The position numbers and the translations under genes were made by a program. Under the pieces are notes generated by a model. That model had not been told where the DNA came from. It saw only the letters and a list, made by a program, of their open reading frames with translations, and did no database searches. A stretch of 61,697 nt of DNA from Bacteroidota bacterium (GTDB taxonomy: Bacteria; Bacteroidota; Ignavibacteria; UBA10030; UBA8401): assembly GCA_021796275.1 (NCBI GenBank), contig JAJYOI010000006.1:1-61697 (forward strand), written 5' to 3'. Positions 23,726-32,425 of the stretch are shown here, in pieces. Position 1 is the first letter of the stretch. The number at the start of each line of letters is the position of its first letter.

Positions 23726-24193
23726 ATGGCAAAAAATATTGCAAAAATTCTGAAGCAAACTTCGGATAAAATTTATATCAAAGCGTCCGGCGCGGCAGGC
23801 GCGGAACCGTCGTGGGTTGCTGCCGACGAGATCGGTTACACCGACGAAGCCTCTTTGACGGTTGAGGCGAAAAAGGTAACGGTCGCCGAAGGCGGCGGCG
23901 CTGCCATTCAAGCTAACAGCGATTACACGATCAAGATCAATGCGCTGCAAGTGCTTGATAGCGCGACGATTCTCGCACTGAAAAATACGCTTTGCTGGAT
24001 TATGGTAAAACCGACCGGCACGGTGAGCGCAACGAACCAAGAGATCAAAATTAAAAACGTCATCATCAATGTCGAGACGAAAATTGATGCCTCGAAAAAT
24101 CAGAAGAGCGCGCTGATGATCTCTGCGCAGAAGAGCGAATACGATGAGACGCAGGTATACACGTTCGTGTCCACGAGCACAACGGTAAGCTGA
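23726..24193 (+). CDS. probable tail tube protein 1
   Basis: This 155-residue protein follows AAGGAG. It is beta-rich, with IGYTDEASLTVEAKKVTVAEGGG near residue 40. A matching block (VDEQSIQSDEKKVSITEGGG) is found in the next gene, so the two share an N-terminal domain. The position before chaperone and tape measure genes fits a major tail tube protein. Confidence 0.6.
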   Translation: MAKNIAKILKQTSDKIYIKASGAAGAEPSWVAADEIGYTDEASLTVEAKKVTVAEGGGAAIQANSDYTIKINALQVLDSATILALKNTLCWIMVKPTGTVSATNQEIKIKNVIINVETKIDASKNQKSALMISAQKSEYDETQVYTFVSTSTTVS

Positions 24194-24205
24194 CCCCCTC
24201 TTTAA

Positions 24206-24229
24206 TTCTCCCCCTATAAAGGGGGAGAA
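24206..24229 (+). terminator. 9-bp hairpin between tail tube paralogues
   Basis: TTCTCCCCC and GGGGGAGAA pair around TATAAA, followed by AATTTTATT. It lies 13 bp after the first tail tube gene and may act as a partial terminator. It also looks like a dispersed repeat. Confidence 0.55.
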
Positions 24230-24247
24230 AATTTTATTGAGAAGATT

Positions 24248-25447
24248 ATGTCCAAAGACGTCAATAAACTTTTAACCGGCGCGCGAGATGTGGTACTTGC
24301 GGCGGTGGATCAAGCGGGCAATGCGAATCCCGCCGGTGTCGGCGACACGTTCCCGCTGCTCCATCTCGATTATGTGGATGAGCAGTCAATTCAAAGCGAT
24401 GAGAAAAAAGTAAGCATCACGGAAGGCGGCGGCAATGTTTTGCAAGCCGGCTCGATCGCAAGCGTGAACGTAAAATCGCTGTGCGGCGCCGGCGCGGCGG
24501 TGCAGTCTGCGCAGAAATTTAAAAACGCGAATTGCAATATTTACGGCTTTGGCGCATGGCAATCGCACAAGCTGACGAATTTTTTAATGAATTTGGAAAC
24601 GCCGATTGAAGGGAAAAAGGGCGGCAAAGAACTTCTTGCTTTTTCATCCGAGAAAATGATTCGCCCGGACGAAACACTTGGCAACTTAGGACAAGCGGCG
24701 GATGCATACGCGGCGGACGTCGCATACAGACTAAACAATATCGTCAAAAATATCCGGCAGGAAAATTTAGTTTTTGCCGTCTATCCGTATCTCGGTAATT
24801 TTGCGCAGGCGGCGAAATTATATGATGCAAGTGACAACCGTTTTCTCGGCACACTATACAATGGGCCCATATGGAATGCCGCACCGCTGGCTGGATACAA
24901 TGTGTTGACGTTTGACGGCGTGAATGATTATGCAGATTTTGGCGACATATTAAACGGAGACGGTTTAAGCGATCGCATAATAGAGGTATGGGTGACAATA
25001 AAGGGGGCTGACGGAACTAATATTATCGTTTTGGAAAAAATTCAAAATTTGGCAACCGGGAATCCGGGTTTTTTCATAAATAGGCAGCCTGACAATAAAT
25101 TATATTTTTGTTTAAACGACAGCGCAACTTCTGCAGGGGTAGGTCTGGGCGCGCCGGTTTTACAAGGCACCACAGTGCACATGTTCATTGCTATTGACCG
25201 CGACACAAAAACATCTATTTACTTTAACGGAAGCACTGTGGGAAGCTCAGTTGCGACATCAGGAATAGGCTCGGATGCCAACGCCAATTCACTTTTAATT
25301 GGGAAAGTCCAATCTATTTATGGCAATTTTAACTTAGGAGCCCTCCGTATTTATAACTTTGCATCGGGCAATTTGCCGAACGATGCCGCCCTCGCAGCAA
25401 TGGCGGCGAGGCATTACAACGCCGAGAAAGCGATTTTTGGATTATGA
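24248..25447 (+). CDS. tail tube paralogue with C-terminal LamG-like domain
   Basis: The 399-residue protein has an N-terminal domain (about 1-170) related to the preceding gene. A concanavalin/LamG-type domain (about 210-385) follows: VLTFDGVNDYADFGD, then IIEVWVTIKG, then TSIYFNGSTVG and LGALRIYNFA. LamG domains bind glycans, so this may decorate the tail and help adsorb to the host surface. The LamG part is more AT-rich than its surroundings, suggesting recent acquisition. Confidence 0.72.
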   Translation: MSKDVNKLLTGARDVVLAAVDQAGNANPAGVGDTFPLLHLDYVDEQSIQSDEKKVSITEGGGNVLQAGSIASVNVKSLCGAGAAVQSAQKFKNANCNIYGFGAWQSHKLTNFLMNLETPIEGKKGGKELLAFSSEKMIRPDETLGNLGQAADAYAADVAYRLNNIVKNIRQENLVFAVYPYLGNFAQAAKLYDASDNRFLGTLYNGPIWNAAPLAGYNVLTFDGVNDYADFGDILNGDGLSDRIIEVWVTIKGADGTNIIVLEKIQNLATGNPGFFINRQPDNKLYFCLNDSATSAGVGLGAPVLQGTTVHMFIAIDRDTKTSIYFNGSTVGSSVATSGIGSDANANSLLIGKVQSIYGNFNLGALRIYNFASGNLPNDAALAAMAARHYNAEKAIFGL

Positions 25448-25668
25448 CATATTTTATTGGCTCGCTCGAAACTTTGCAGCAATTTTTTCCTGCGTATGAC
25501 TGGGAACATGCGCGGAAATCGCTTGACGGCGGTCAGGCGGTTATTGAAAAAGAAATCACAGCAGAACTTGAGGCGCAACTCACGGCTGAGAATGTTTTTA
25601 TCTTCACGTATGAGCAAGCGCTTGACTTTTTGAATGACCCGGTGCAGGCGGGCGTGTGGTTTGAGTAG
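25444..25668 (+). CDS. small hypothetical tail-region protein
   Basis: The 74-residue product overlaps the previous gene by 4 bp (ATGA). It is acidic and helical (ARKSLDGGQAVIEKEITAELEAQL) with a hydrophobic, aromatic C-terminus. It is not recognised. Coupled translation with the LamG protein suggests a partner or chaperone. Confidence 0.6.
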   Translation: MTYFIGSLETLQQFFPAYDWEHARKSLDGGQAVIEKEITAELEAQLTAENVFIFTYEQALDFLNDPVQAGVWFE

Positions 25669-25670
25669 CT

Positions 25671-25702
25671 AATTATGAATTATGAATTGTGAATTGTGAA
25701 TT
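25671..25702. repeat. AATTATGAATTGTGAATT repeat before the tail chaperone gene
   Basis: Four near-identical 8-mers (TGAATTAT or TGAATTGT) run directly into the next start codon, and no ribosome site is visible. It resembles AT-rich intergenic repeats rather than phage leader DNA. Confidence 0.6.
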
Positions 25703-26041
25703 ATGGAATACCTTTACGAGATAAACGGAGAGCAGGTAAAACTGGCGGAGAAGGCAACGCCGAAACGGATCACAGAGTTCTGCCGGATTTTCGGGAAGAC
25801 AAATATGTCCGAACTTCTTGTTCCGAAGGATTCTATTGACGGCTCCGCAAAAAAGATGAGCGGACTTCTCCTTGACGCAATCGGCGACAGTTCGCTCACA
25901 CAAAGAATTCTTAACTGTTGCACAGAAAAAACCTTCACCATAGAAGAAGCCGGAGAAGCTGACGCTGAAATTACCGGCAGGATCGCGACCGATTTTTTTT
26001 TGCAATTGATTGTGAAATTCTTCAGGCAGCAGAAATTGTAA
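25703..26041 (+). CDS. tail assembly chaperone, short (G-type) product
   Basis: This 112-residue protein is the zero-frame product of a gene pair in front of the tape measure gene. It starts MEYLYEINGEQVKLAEKATP and is alpha/beta, as are tail chaperones. A run of nine Ts (25993-26001) near its end allows a -1 shift into the next frame. In lambda-like phages the G and GT products coat the tape measure protein during tail assembly. Confidence 0.7.
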   Translation: MEYLYEINGEQVKLAEKATPKRITEFCRIFGKTNMSELLVPKDSIDGSAKKMSGLLLDAIGDSSLTQRILNCCTEKTFTIEEAGEADAEITGRIATDFFLQLIVKFFRQQKL

Positions 26042-26316
26042 AAGCATTCTCTCCTTCCTCTCCCAGCTCGACTCCCGGCGAGGCTGACGAAGATTTTGGC
26101 ACTTATCTTCGCAGCCTCGTTTTTTTTGGGAGCGGAAGGAATCCGGCGGCGTGGCGGGAGATGTGGCAGCGCTGGAGTTACAGTGAGGTTGTTGAGTTTA
26201 GTCTCCAAAAAATTGCAGACCTGAAAGAGGATTACGACGAGATTGGCGACGCAGATGTTGAATATACGGAACAGTTACAGACACTGCTGACGATGAAAAT
26301 ACTGGAAAGAATTTAA
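25999..26316 (+). CDS. frameshift extension (T-type) of the tail assembly chaperone
   Basis: The -1 frame entered at the T9 tract continues for 105 codons to TAA at 26314. Its translation runs on smoothly (AIDCEILQAAEIVKAF, then DFGTYLRSLVFFGSG, then AAWREMWQRW). It has no good start codon near its beginning, which is why the ORF track misses it. The predicted fusion is about 204 residues. This is the classical tail chaperone frameshift arrangement. Confidence 0.72.
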   Translation, partial: FAIDCEILQAAEIVKAFSPSSPSSTPGEADEDFGTYLRSLVFFGSGRNPAAWREMWQRWSYSEVVEFSLQKIADLKEDYDEIGDADVEYTEQLQTLLTMKILERI

Positions 26317-26337
26317 CCGCAAAGACGGAATGACGCG

Positions 26338-29193
26338 ATGAATAACACCATTGAAATACGGCTTGTTATCAACGGGCAGGAAGCGATCACAACGCTCCAA
26401 TTGACCGATGAAAATGTGCAGAAGATGGCCGAGCATTTGAACACGCTCGGTGCGAGCGGCGTAAACTCCATCGCTTCGATCCGCGAAAAATATCAGGGGC
26501 TTGTGCAGATCATGGAACAAACCCCGTTGGGGTCAAAAGAATTTGACGACCTGAGCATGATGACAGAAAAAGCGCGTGTGGAATTACAGGGCGCTGAAGC
26601 GCAAATGCAAAAAGCCGCCGGCACAACCGGCAGCGCGCGTATGGCGGTAACCTCATTCTCGCAGACACTGAGCGATTCCACGATGTTTCAAAATTCGTTT
26701 CGCATGGGCATGATGAGCATCGGGAATAACCTCGACCAGCTCGTTTATAATTTAACAAATGTCAAAACGCAGGCGGAAGCAATGGGGACGACAATGAGCA
26801 AAACATTAATGGGCGCGCTCACCGGTCCCGCAGGTATTATGATCGGATTTACCGCGGTGATTGCGTTATTGCAGATTTTGCCGGGGTTATTCGGGAAAAG
26901 CGAACAGAAGATTGAAGATGTCACGCTGAAGACAATTACGCTCACGTCAAAATTTTCAGACTTGCAGACAGCGATCGAAAAAATCGAGAAAGAATTTAAA
27001 GACCTCAGTGTTTCAGAAATAAAAGAAAAGCTGGCAGAAGTTGAAGTGCAGATAGAAAGCGCGATGAAGAAAAGCGAGAAGAGCGCTTCTTCATTTTTTG
27101 GCCAACTCAAATCTTTTCTTAATGAACGGTATGGATTTCAATTCGATGTGAGCGGCGAAGGCGAGCATCTCGCGCTTCTTGATCAGACAAAAAAAACAGG
27201 TGAAAATGAACTCGCAAACCGCAGCCGTGTGAAAGTTTTGGATGGAGAAATTTCCGACCTCCGTGATGCGCAGGCAAAAAAAGGAACAGACATACAGGCA
27301 AATGTTGATGTGATCGCACAAAAAGAACTTGAGCGGACGAATATTTTAAAGACGACAAATCAGCGGATGGATGAGCAGGCGGCAACAGTTATCAAGTTGC
27401 AGCGCGCGCAGGTTGATGTGATGGGAGAGGGCTATGAAAAGCAGAAAGCGGCGGCGAATGCCGCGTTCGCCGAGGCGAAGAACGAGCTCGACCAGGAATT
27501 GCGCGACAAGAAAATTTCGCAGGAACAATACACGGAATTTTTGACGATTGAAAGCACGAAAAGGAAAAATGATCTACAAAAAGCAGAGCGGGAAAAGGAT
27601 GACTTTTCCATCGCCACGCGCAGCGATGCGCTGAAAAGAATGGCGGGGATGGAATCCGCCGACGCGCTGACGAAAATAAATCTTGACGAGAAAATAGCGC
27701 AGAGCGAAGCTGCACAAACCGGGGCAACAGAAGAAAAGAAATTAGAGATCACGCGGGACTTTGCGCTGAAGCGCGTGCAGGCAGAAAGCGATGCGCAGCT
27801 TCAGATTCTCACCATCGAACGGAATGCGCTCGAAGAACGGAAAAAAGAATCTGGATTATCGGAAAAAGAAAAGCAGCAGATCGAAGTTGACTTGAAAGTG
27901 AACGATGACGCGGTGAAGAAAACGCTCGACGATCTGAAAAATAAAAAAGCAGAGATTGCTGTTGATTTTAAGGTGAGCACCGGCGCGCTTCCGGCGATGG
28001 GTACGATTGCGGCGAAAGAAGCGGAGATTTCCGAACTTCAAAAAGAATATTCAAAAGCGACGACAGACTCGCAGCGCGCCGATCTCCAAAAACGAATTGA
28101 CACACATCAGGCGGCGCTCACAAAAATGAGTTATAGTGAAAAACAATTCGGGCAAGATGTGTACGCCGGGATGAAGTCGCTGTATCAAAACATCGCTCAA
28201 CTCATCAATCAAGGCGCACAGAACCAGCTCAACCGGACGCTGAAGCAAGTCAACACAGAAAAAGACGCCGCGGAAAAAAAGATTGAGGACCAGCACAGCA
28301 CGGCTGCCGATCAACTCGAGCAGGACAAAGAGACGCAGCTCTCCTACGCAACGACACAGGCACAAAAAGATGCCATTAACAAAAAATATGCAGCGGACAA
28401 AAAAGCACTTGACAAAAAAGCCGACGCCGACAAAGCAAAGATCGACGCCGACGCCGCTGCGCGAACGAAAGAAGCGCAACTCGAGGCGTTTACCGTGCAG
28501 AAAAATCTTTCGTACGTTACGGCAATTATTAATGTTGCTGAGGCTGTAACAAAAGCTTTGGCTTCTGCGCCGCTGCCGTACAGCTTAATTCTTGCAGGCA
28601 TTGCAGCTGCTGCCGGCGCAGTGCAGGTCGCAACAATCGCAAGCTCAGAACCGCCGGGAATGGCGGAAGGCGGAATTTTTAAAGATACCGGAAAAGTTTC
28701 CGGACCCGGCGGGCCAAAAGACGACAAGGTGAATGCGCGTCTTTCGAACGGCGAATTTGTCGTCAACGCCGATGCCGCAGCGAAAAACATTGATGAGCTC
28801 ATTGAACTGAATCAGAAAAATTATTCCATCGCGGACAGAATTAAAATAACGACACGGTTTCTCGCAGATCGGCAGATCGAGAGCGCATCGAAATATGATT
28901 CTATGGTGCTTCCGTTCGCGCGCGGCGGACAGATGCAGCTAAGCGCGATTGGCAAATTAAAACCCAGTGATTATCAGGTTGCGATTCCGAAGGTTGTATT
29001 GCCGAGCGCAACCCAGGCATTGCTGCGCGTAGAGACACAGCAACCGGTTTTAGATACCGCCAAATTGGAGAACAAAGTTGATAAACTTGCAAATGCGATC
29101 GCGGAACAGCCGCTCGTGTTGGAGTTGGACGGCGAAAGAATTACGCAGACGGTAGAGAAGCAACAGCGTCTGAACAAACTTAAAAAATACTAA
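26338..29193 (+). CDS. tail tape measure protein
   Basis: The 951-residue protein sets tail length. It is mostly coiled coil, with a hydrophobic segment at about 160-180 (GPAGIMIGFTAVIALLQILP) and a second at about 735-765. The typical tape-measure end follows (PPGMAEGGIFKDTG, then LSNGEFVVNADAA). At roughly 1.5 angstrom per residue the tail would be about 140 nm long. The size and absence of sheath genes point to a siphovirus. Confidence 0.88.
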   Translation: MNNTIEIRLVINGQEAITTLQLTDENVQKMAEHLNTLGASGVNSIASIREKYQGLVQIMEQTPLGSKEFDDLSMMTEKARVELQGAEAQMQKAAGTTGSARMAVTSFSQTLSDSTMFQNSFRMGMMSIGNNLDQLVYNLTNVKTQAEAMGTTMSKTLMGALTGPAGIMIGFTAVIALLQILPGLFGKSEQKIEDVTLKTITLTSKFSDLQTAIEKIEKEFKDLSVSEIKEKLAEVEVQIESAMKKSEKSASSFFGQLKSFLNERYGFQFDVSGEGEHLALLDQTKKTGENELANRSRVKVLDGEISDLRDAQAKKGTDIQANVDVIAQKELERTNILKTTNQRMDEQAATVIKLQRAQVDVMGEGYEKQKAAANAAFAEAKNELDQELRDKKISQEQYTEFLTIESTKRKNDLQKAEREKDDFSIATRSDALKRMAGMESADALTKINLDEKIAQSEAAQTGATEEKKLEITRDFALKRVQAESDAQLQILTIERNALEERKKESGLSEKEKQQIEVDLKVNDDAVKKTLDDLKNKKAEIAVDFKVSTGALPAMGTIAAKEAEISELQKEYSKATTDSQRADLQKRIDTHQAALTKMSYSEKQFGQDVYAGMKSLYQNIAQLINQGAQNQLNRTLKQVNTEKDAAEKKIEDQHSTAADQLEQDKETQLSYATTQAQKDAINKKYAADKKALDKKADADKAKIDADAAARTKEAQLEAFTVQKNLSYVTAIINVAEAVTKALASAPLPYSLILAGIAAAAGAVQVATIASSEPPGMAEGGIFKDTGKVSGPGGPKDDKVNARLSNGEFVVNADAAAKNIDELIELNQKNYSIADRIKITTRFLADRQIESASKYDSMVLPFARGGQMQLSAIGKLKPSDYQVAIPKVVLPSATQALLRVETQQPVLDTAKLENKVDKLANAIAEQPLVLELDGERITQTVEKQQRLNKLKKY

Positions 29194-29221
29194 TTTTGAG
29201 TTTTAAATTGTGAATTGAGCG

Positions 29222-30661
29222 ATGGCGATAGTATCAAAAGACATGGGCAGTATTGTTGTTGCGGCGGGAACGCTGAAAGTGACGCTGTTCTACGACAATA
29301 CAGTGATTGATAATGCCGCGAAAATTCCGAGCGCAGCGGATTCCTTTATGAATTTCGGCGATGTGGTGGAAAAATTAGACGACTCAGCAGGGATTATTCA
29401 AATCGGTGAGATGAGTTTTGCGCTGCGCGAAGACTATACGAACTATATTGCCGGAGTTTGGTACACACTGTTTGTCAATGGCAGCGAAACACAATTCAGA
29501 TTTTATCTTGACGAGGGTGCGGGCGACACGTTTCTTTTTTGGGGTTACGTCCCGAAACAAAAAGGCGCCGTGACGGCGAAAGAATTGTACGTCGCCAATC
29601 CCGGAGCGAGCGGCACATATATTCGGCGGCTGACGGTGAAGCTGCTCAGCTTGCAGCGGAAGATTTTAGATGCGAGTGTGAGCGATTTTGAAGCATCGGT
29701 GAAGGCTGCGAATTATGAATCTTATAACTCCAGCACAGACACATACAATCTTTCGTTTCGGCGATTTTTTACAAGCTTTATAAAAACCGCATTTGGATCG
29801 AGCGGGTATGATCAGGACGCATCGGTTGATTTTCCGACTTCGGGGAATGCTGTGATTCAATTGTGGGATGCGCTTGCCAACAACTGGAAATCTTTTGCCG
29901 ATTGTCTTATTTTTCAAAAAACCGGATCAACGTTTAATTTATTCTTCAACGGCCTAAGCACAGTCACATGGTCAAAAAAGTATTCAACGTGCAAGGAAAT
30001 TTTAAAAGTTTTATGTTTCCAGTTCGGTGTAGTCCCAACATATAATTATGATATAGTTAATAACCGGCATGTTTTAATCTTGCGCCAGCGCGGTAGAGAT
30101 GGTAATTTTTTAATTTTCAATAATACCGAACATCGCCCGGCTGAATGGCAACTGATTAACGATATTAATATCGATCGAGCAAAAGCCTTCCGCGCGACTG
30201 ATGAAACTTTTTATTCAGCAGACATTCCAAGCGCGGATTCATACGACACCAGCCTTCCAGTTTTTTTTCTTAATGCATCGAGTGTAGGTGTTTTTAATTG
30301 GTATGAACAGTTTACGCTTTATGACCCTGCCAGCCTTGCATATCCAAGCAAAATGCGTTATTACAACAAATCTTCGGCGGCAATGATAGAGGGCGAAGGA
30401 ACCGCAACTGATCATAATGATTTAATTAACATTTATAAATATTATCAATCGCAATTTTCCACTTTCGGGATATTTTGTTCGCGCTCATATCGCGGCATAA
30501 AGGCATCGGACGACGGCGGTTCGACATACAAACATACGGTCGTTTATCCCGGCTGCCGGACGCAAATTCATGACGGCATCTCGAATAAAAATTTCTATGC
30601 AAACGAAGTGAAAAAGAACGTCTCGAAAAACGAAATGAAAATCACATGGGTGCAGGAATAA
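29222..30661 (+). CDS. tail tip/distal tail structural protein
   Basis: The 479-residue protein lies after the tape measure, where distal tail and hub proteins are encoded. It has an N-terminal beta-rich domain (about 1-140, FALREDYTNYIAGVWYTLF), a helical stretch and a long beta-rich, aromatic C-terminal region. No known family is recognised. The C-terminal third is AT-rich compared with the start, a sign of mosaic exchange. Confidence 0.6.
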   Translation: MAIVSKDMGSIVVAAGTLKVTLFYDNTVIDNAAKIPSAADSFMNFGDVVEKLDDSAGIIQIGEMSFALREDYTNYIAGVWYTLFVNGSETQFRFYLDEGAGDTFLFWGYVPKQKGAVTAKELYVANPGASGTYIRRLTVKLLSLQRKILDASVSDFEASVKAANYESYNSSTDTYNLSFRRFFTSFIKTAFGSSGYDQDASVDFPTSGNAVIQLWDALANNWKSFADCLIFQKTGSTFNLFFNGLSTVTWSKKYSTCKEILKVLCFQFGVVPTYNYDIVNNRHVLILRQRGRDGNFLIFNNTEHRPAEWQLINDINIDRAKAFRATDETFYSADIPSADSYDTSLPVFFLNASSVGVFNWYEQFTLYDPASLAYPSKMRYYNKSSAAMIEGEGTATDHNDLINIYKYYQSQFSTFGIFCSRSYRGIKASDDGGSTYKHTVVYPGCRTQIHDGISNKNFYANEVKKNVSKNEMKITWVQE

Positions 30662-30662
30662 T

Positions 30663-31319
30663 ATGGCAAATCTCATTTTAGGATGGAGCGATTCAAATTC
30701 AATGCCCGCGTCAACCGATCCACTGCATTATCGGTCGTTTGCCGCGACATCTCTTGATGACCGGGAGATCGTTGAGGCGTCGGTCGTTGACGACGCTATG
30801 CTTGATTGGTCAAAACAAAAGACCGTTTTGGGAATCTATCGAAAGCTGAAAGCACACCTGAAAACCGCGGACATCGTTGGAAACAGGGATTTTTTTGAAG
30901 CGTTCTGCAATTCACAATACCGCTGGGCGCTGGTCAATGCAGGCGGGTATTATTTTAACGAGGGAAATTATAGCTCTCCCTCGGCGGTACCCGTGCAATT
31001 TGAAAACGCGGATACACAGAAGTTTGACGTGCCAAATCTCATTGAGAACGGACTGCAATTTGTAACAAAAAAAATCTATCAACGCTCCGCGAAGCCAACT
31101 GGATCGGCAGAGATAGGTGGAACAATTTATATCCACCTTACAAGCACTATGGCTTTAAAATGCAATGTGTTTGGTGGTCCGATTGGTGGTCCCTATATCT
31201 ATCTTGGTTATTTTGTCTCAGGCTATTTTAGCGACGCAATTGGGCACGCTGCTTATAAATTAACGGTCGTGGGGATGGGTGGAGAGAGTGAAATGTCGGA
31301 TGAATTCCAGCCGACATAA
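30663..31319 (+). CDS. terminal tail protein, last gene of the prophage
   Basis: The 218-residue product starts 1 bp after the previous stop. It is mainly beta, with a glycine-rich end (FGGPIGGPYIYLGYFVSGYF). Its stop is only 4 bp before the inner right-end site, so no fibre, invertase or mom genes follow. It may be the receptor-binding or tail-tip protein by position alone. Confidence 0.6.
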   Translation: MANLILGWSDSNSMPASTDPLHYRSFAATSLDDREIVEASVVDDAMLDWSKQKTVLGIYRKLKAHLKTADIVGNRDFFEAFCNSQYRWALVNAGGYYFNEGNYSSPSAVPVQFENADTQKFDVPNLIENGLQFVTKKIYQRSAKPTGSAEIGGTIYIHLTSTMALKCNVFGGPIGGPYIYLGYFVSGYFSDAIGHAAYKLTVVGMGGESEMSDEFQPT

Positions 31320-31323
31320 AAAA

Positions 31324-31368
31324 TCTCAAGTATGTGGTAAAAAAATCTCAAATTGGTGGAAAATTACA
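31324..31368 (-). repeat. right-end transposase binding sites R2 and R1, and right terminus
   Basis: TCTCAAGTATGTGGTAAA (31324-31341) and TCTCAAATTGGTGGAAAA (31346-31363) are direct repeats 22 bp apart. They are inverted relative to the left sites and match the consensus at 17 and 15 of 18 positions. Five bases later the sequence ends in CA at 31367-31368. R1 and R2 of Mu are also 22 bp apart. Confidence 0.72.
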
Positions 31369-31372
31369 ATAA
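31369..31372. repeat. ATAA, possible right target-site duplication
   Basis: This ATAA directly follows the terminal CA and equals the ATAA directly before the left terminal TG. Confidence 0.45.
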
Positions 31373-31439
31373 AAAAAACTTGGGGAATTCAAAGACGCCT
31401 CTTCCCCATCTTAAACAGAAGCATAAGAAGACGAGTCTC

Positions 31440-32033
31440 TCACTCCAGTTCTTTCCGCCGAAAACATTTAACCAGATGATCGTTCACCATACCAACGGCT
31501 TGCATGAACGAATAACAAATTGTCGAACCGACAAATGTAAAGCCGCGCTTTTTCAGATCTTTGCTCATCGCATCGGATTCCGGCGTGGTAGGCGGGACAT
31601 TGCTCATGTTCGCACGGGAATTTTGCTTTGGTTTCCCGCCGACAAACTTCCAAATGTAGGTATCAAAGCTGCCGAACTCTTTTTGAATTGCGAGGAAAGC
31701 CTGTGCATTGCGTATCGCGGCAGAAATTTTCAACTTGTTTCGCACGATCCCTTTGTCCGCAAGAAGCTGTTCCACTTTTCGTTTGTCATAGCGCGCAATT
31801 TTTTTCGCGGCAAAATTGTCAAAGGCTTTGCGGTACGCTTCGCGTTTACGGAGAATTGTGATCCAGCTTAATCCGGCTTGTGCGCCTTCAAGAATAATCA
31901 TCTCAAACAACTTCCTGTCATCATGCACAGGCACACCCCATTCTTCATCATGATATTTCTTATACAGCGAATCGTTGTTGCCCCAAGGGCATCGAATTTT
32001 CTCTGTCGCCTGCGGCGCCATCTTCGATTTCAT
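31440..32033 (-). CDS. tag: DNA-3-methyladenine glycosylase I
   Basis: The 197-residue enzyme removes 3-methyladenine from DNA. It has the Tag signature RCPWG...[18 protein letters not shown] at the N-terminus, [14 protein letters not shown], and the C-terminal zinc ligands in VNDHLVKCF. Its start overlaps the ridA stop by 4 bp, so the two form an operon. The prophage sits about 70 bp downstream of its stop. Confidence 0.95.
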   Translation of the reverse strand: MKSKMAPQATEKIRCPWGNNDSLYKKYHDEEWGVPVHDDRKLFEMIILEGAQAGLSWITILRKREAYRKAFDNFAAKKIARYDKRKVEQLLADKGIVRNKLKISAAIRNAQAFLAIQKEFGSFDTYIWKFVGGKPKQNSRANMSNVPPTTPESDAMSKDLKKRGFTFVGSTICYSFMQAVGMVNDHLVKCFRRKELE

Positions 32034-32425
32034 GTGTTCTCCGTTTCGATCACAGCATCCGCTTCAATTTCTACGAGCATCTCCGGCGCAATCAGACGGC
32101 TCACTTGCACCATTGTCGTTGCAGGAAGAATCTTCTTAAAAAATTCACGATGCGCTTTCCCGATCTGTTCCCATTGGCTGATATCCGTGACAAAGATGCG
32201 AGTGCGGACAACATCGCGGAGTGCTGCGCCGGCTTTTTTTAGTGCAGCGTCAATATTTTTTATCACCTGAACTGTTTGCATATACGGATCACCAATTCCG
32301 ACGATGCTGCCGTTCGCGTCGGTTGCCGTTGTTCCGGTGACGTAAACGGTATTCCCCATGCGCACAGCGCGGGAATAGCCGACAATCGGCTCCCACGGCG
32401 TTCCGCTCGAAATGTTTTGCCTCAT
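32030..32425 (-). CDS. ridA: RidA-family enamine/imine deaminase
   Basis: The 131-residue protein belongs to the YjgF/YER057c/UK114 family, which hydrolyses reactive enamines from PLP enzymes. Motifs are [18 protein letters not shown] with the substrate-binding arginine, and VEIEADAV at the end. It is the upstream partner of tag in a two-gene leftward operon. The subgroup is uncertain, so activity on 2-aminoacrylate is not assured. Confidence 0.88.
   Translation of the reverse strand: MRQNISSGTPWEPIVGYSRAVRMGNTVYVTGTTATDANGSIVGIGDPYMQTVQVIKNIDAALKKAGAALRDVVRTRIFVTDISQWEQIGKAHREFFKKILPATTMVQVSRLIAPEMLVEIEADAVIETENT

Larger units (their letters stand above)
3616..31368 (+). mobile_element. Mu-like transposable prophage, about 27.75 kb
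   Basis: The element contains a MuA-like DDE transposase, MuB-like ATPase, Gam, and homologues of Mu gp28, gp29, F, G, gp36 and gp37. It is bounded by repeated 18-bp end sites related to TTTACCACATATTTGAGA. Each end starts with TG plus three bases before the first site (TGAAA left, TGTAA right, read inward). It lies between host tag and tetR without breaking either gene. The tail genes (long tape measure, no sheath seen) point to a siphovirus with Mu-type replication. All modules look open except the methyltransferase, so it may be functional. Confidence 0.88.
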
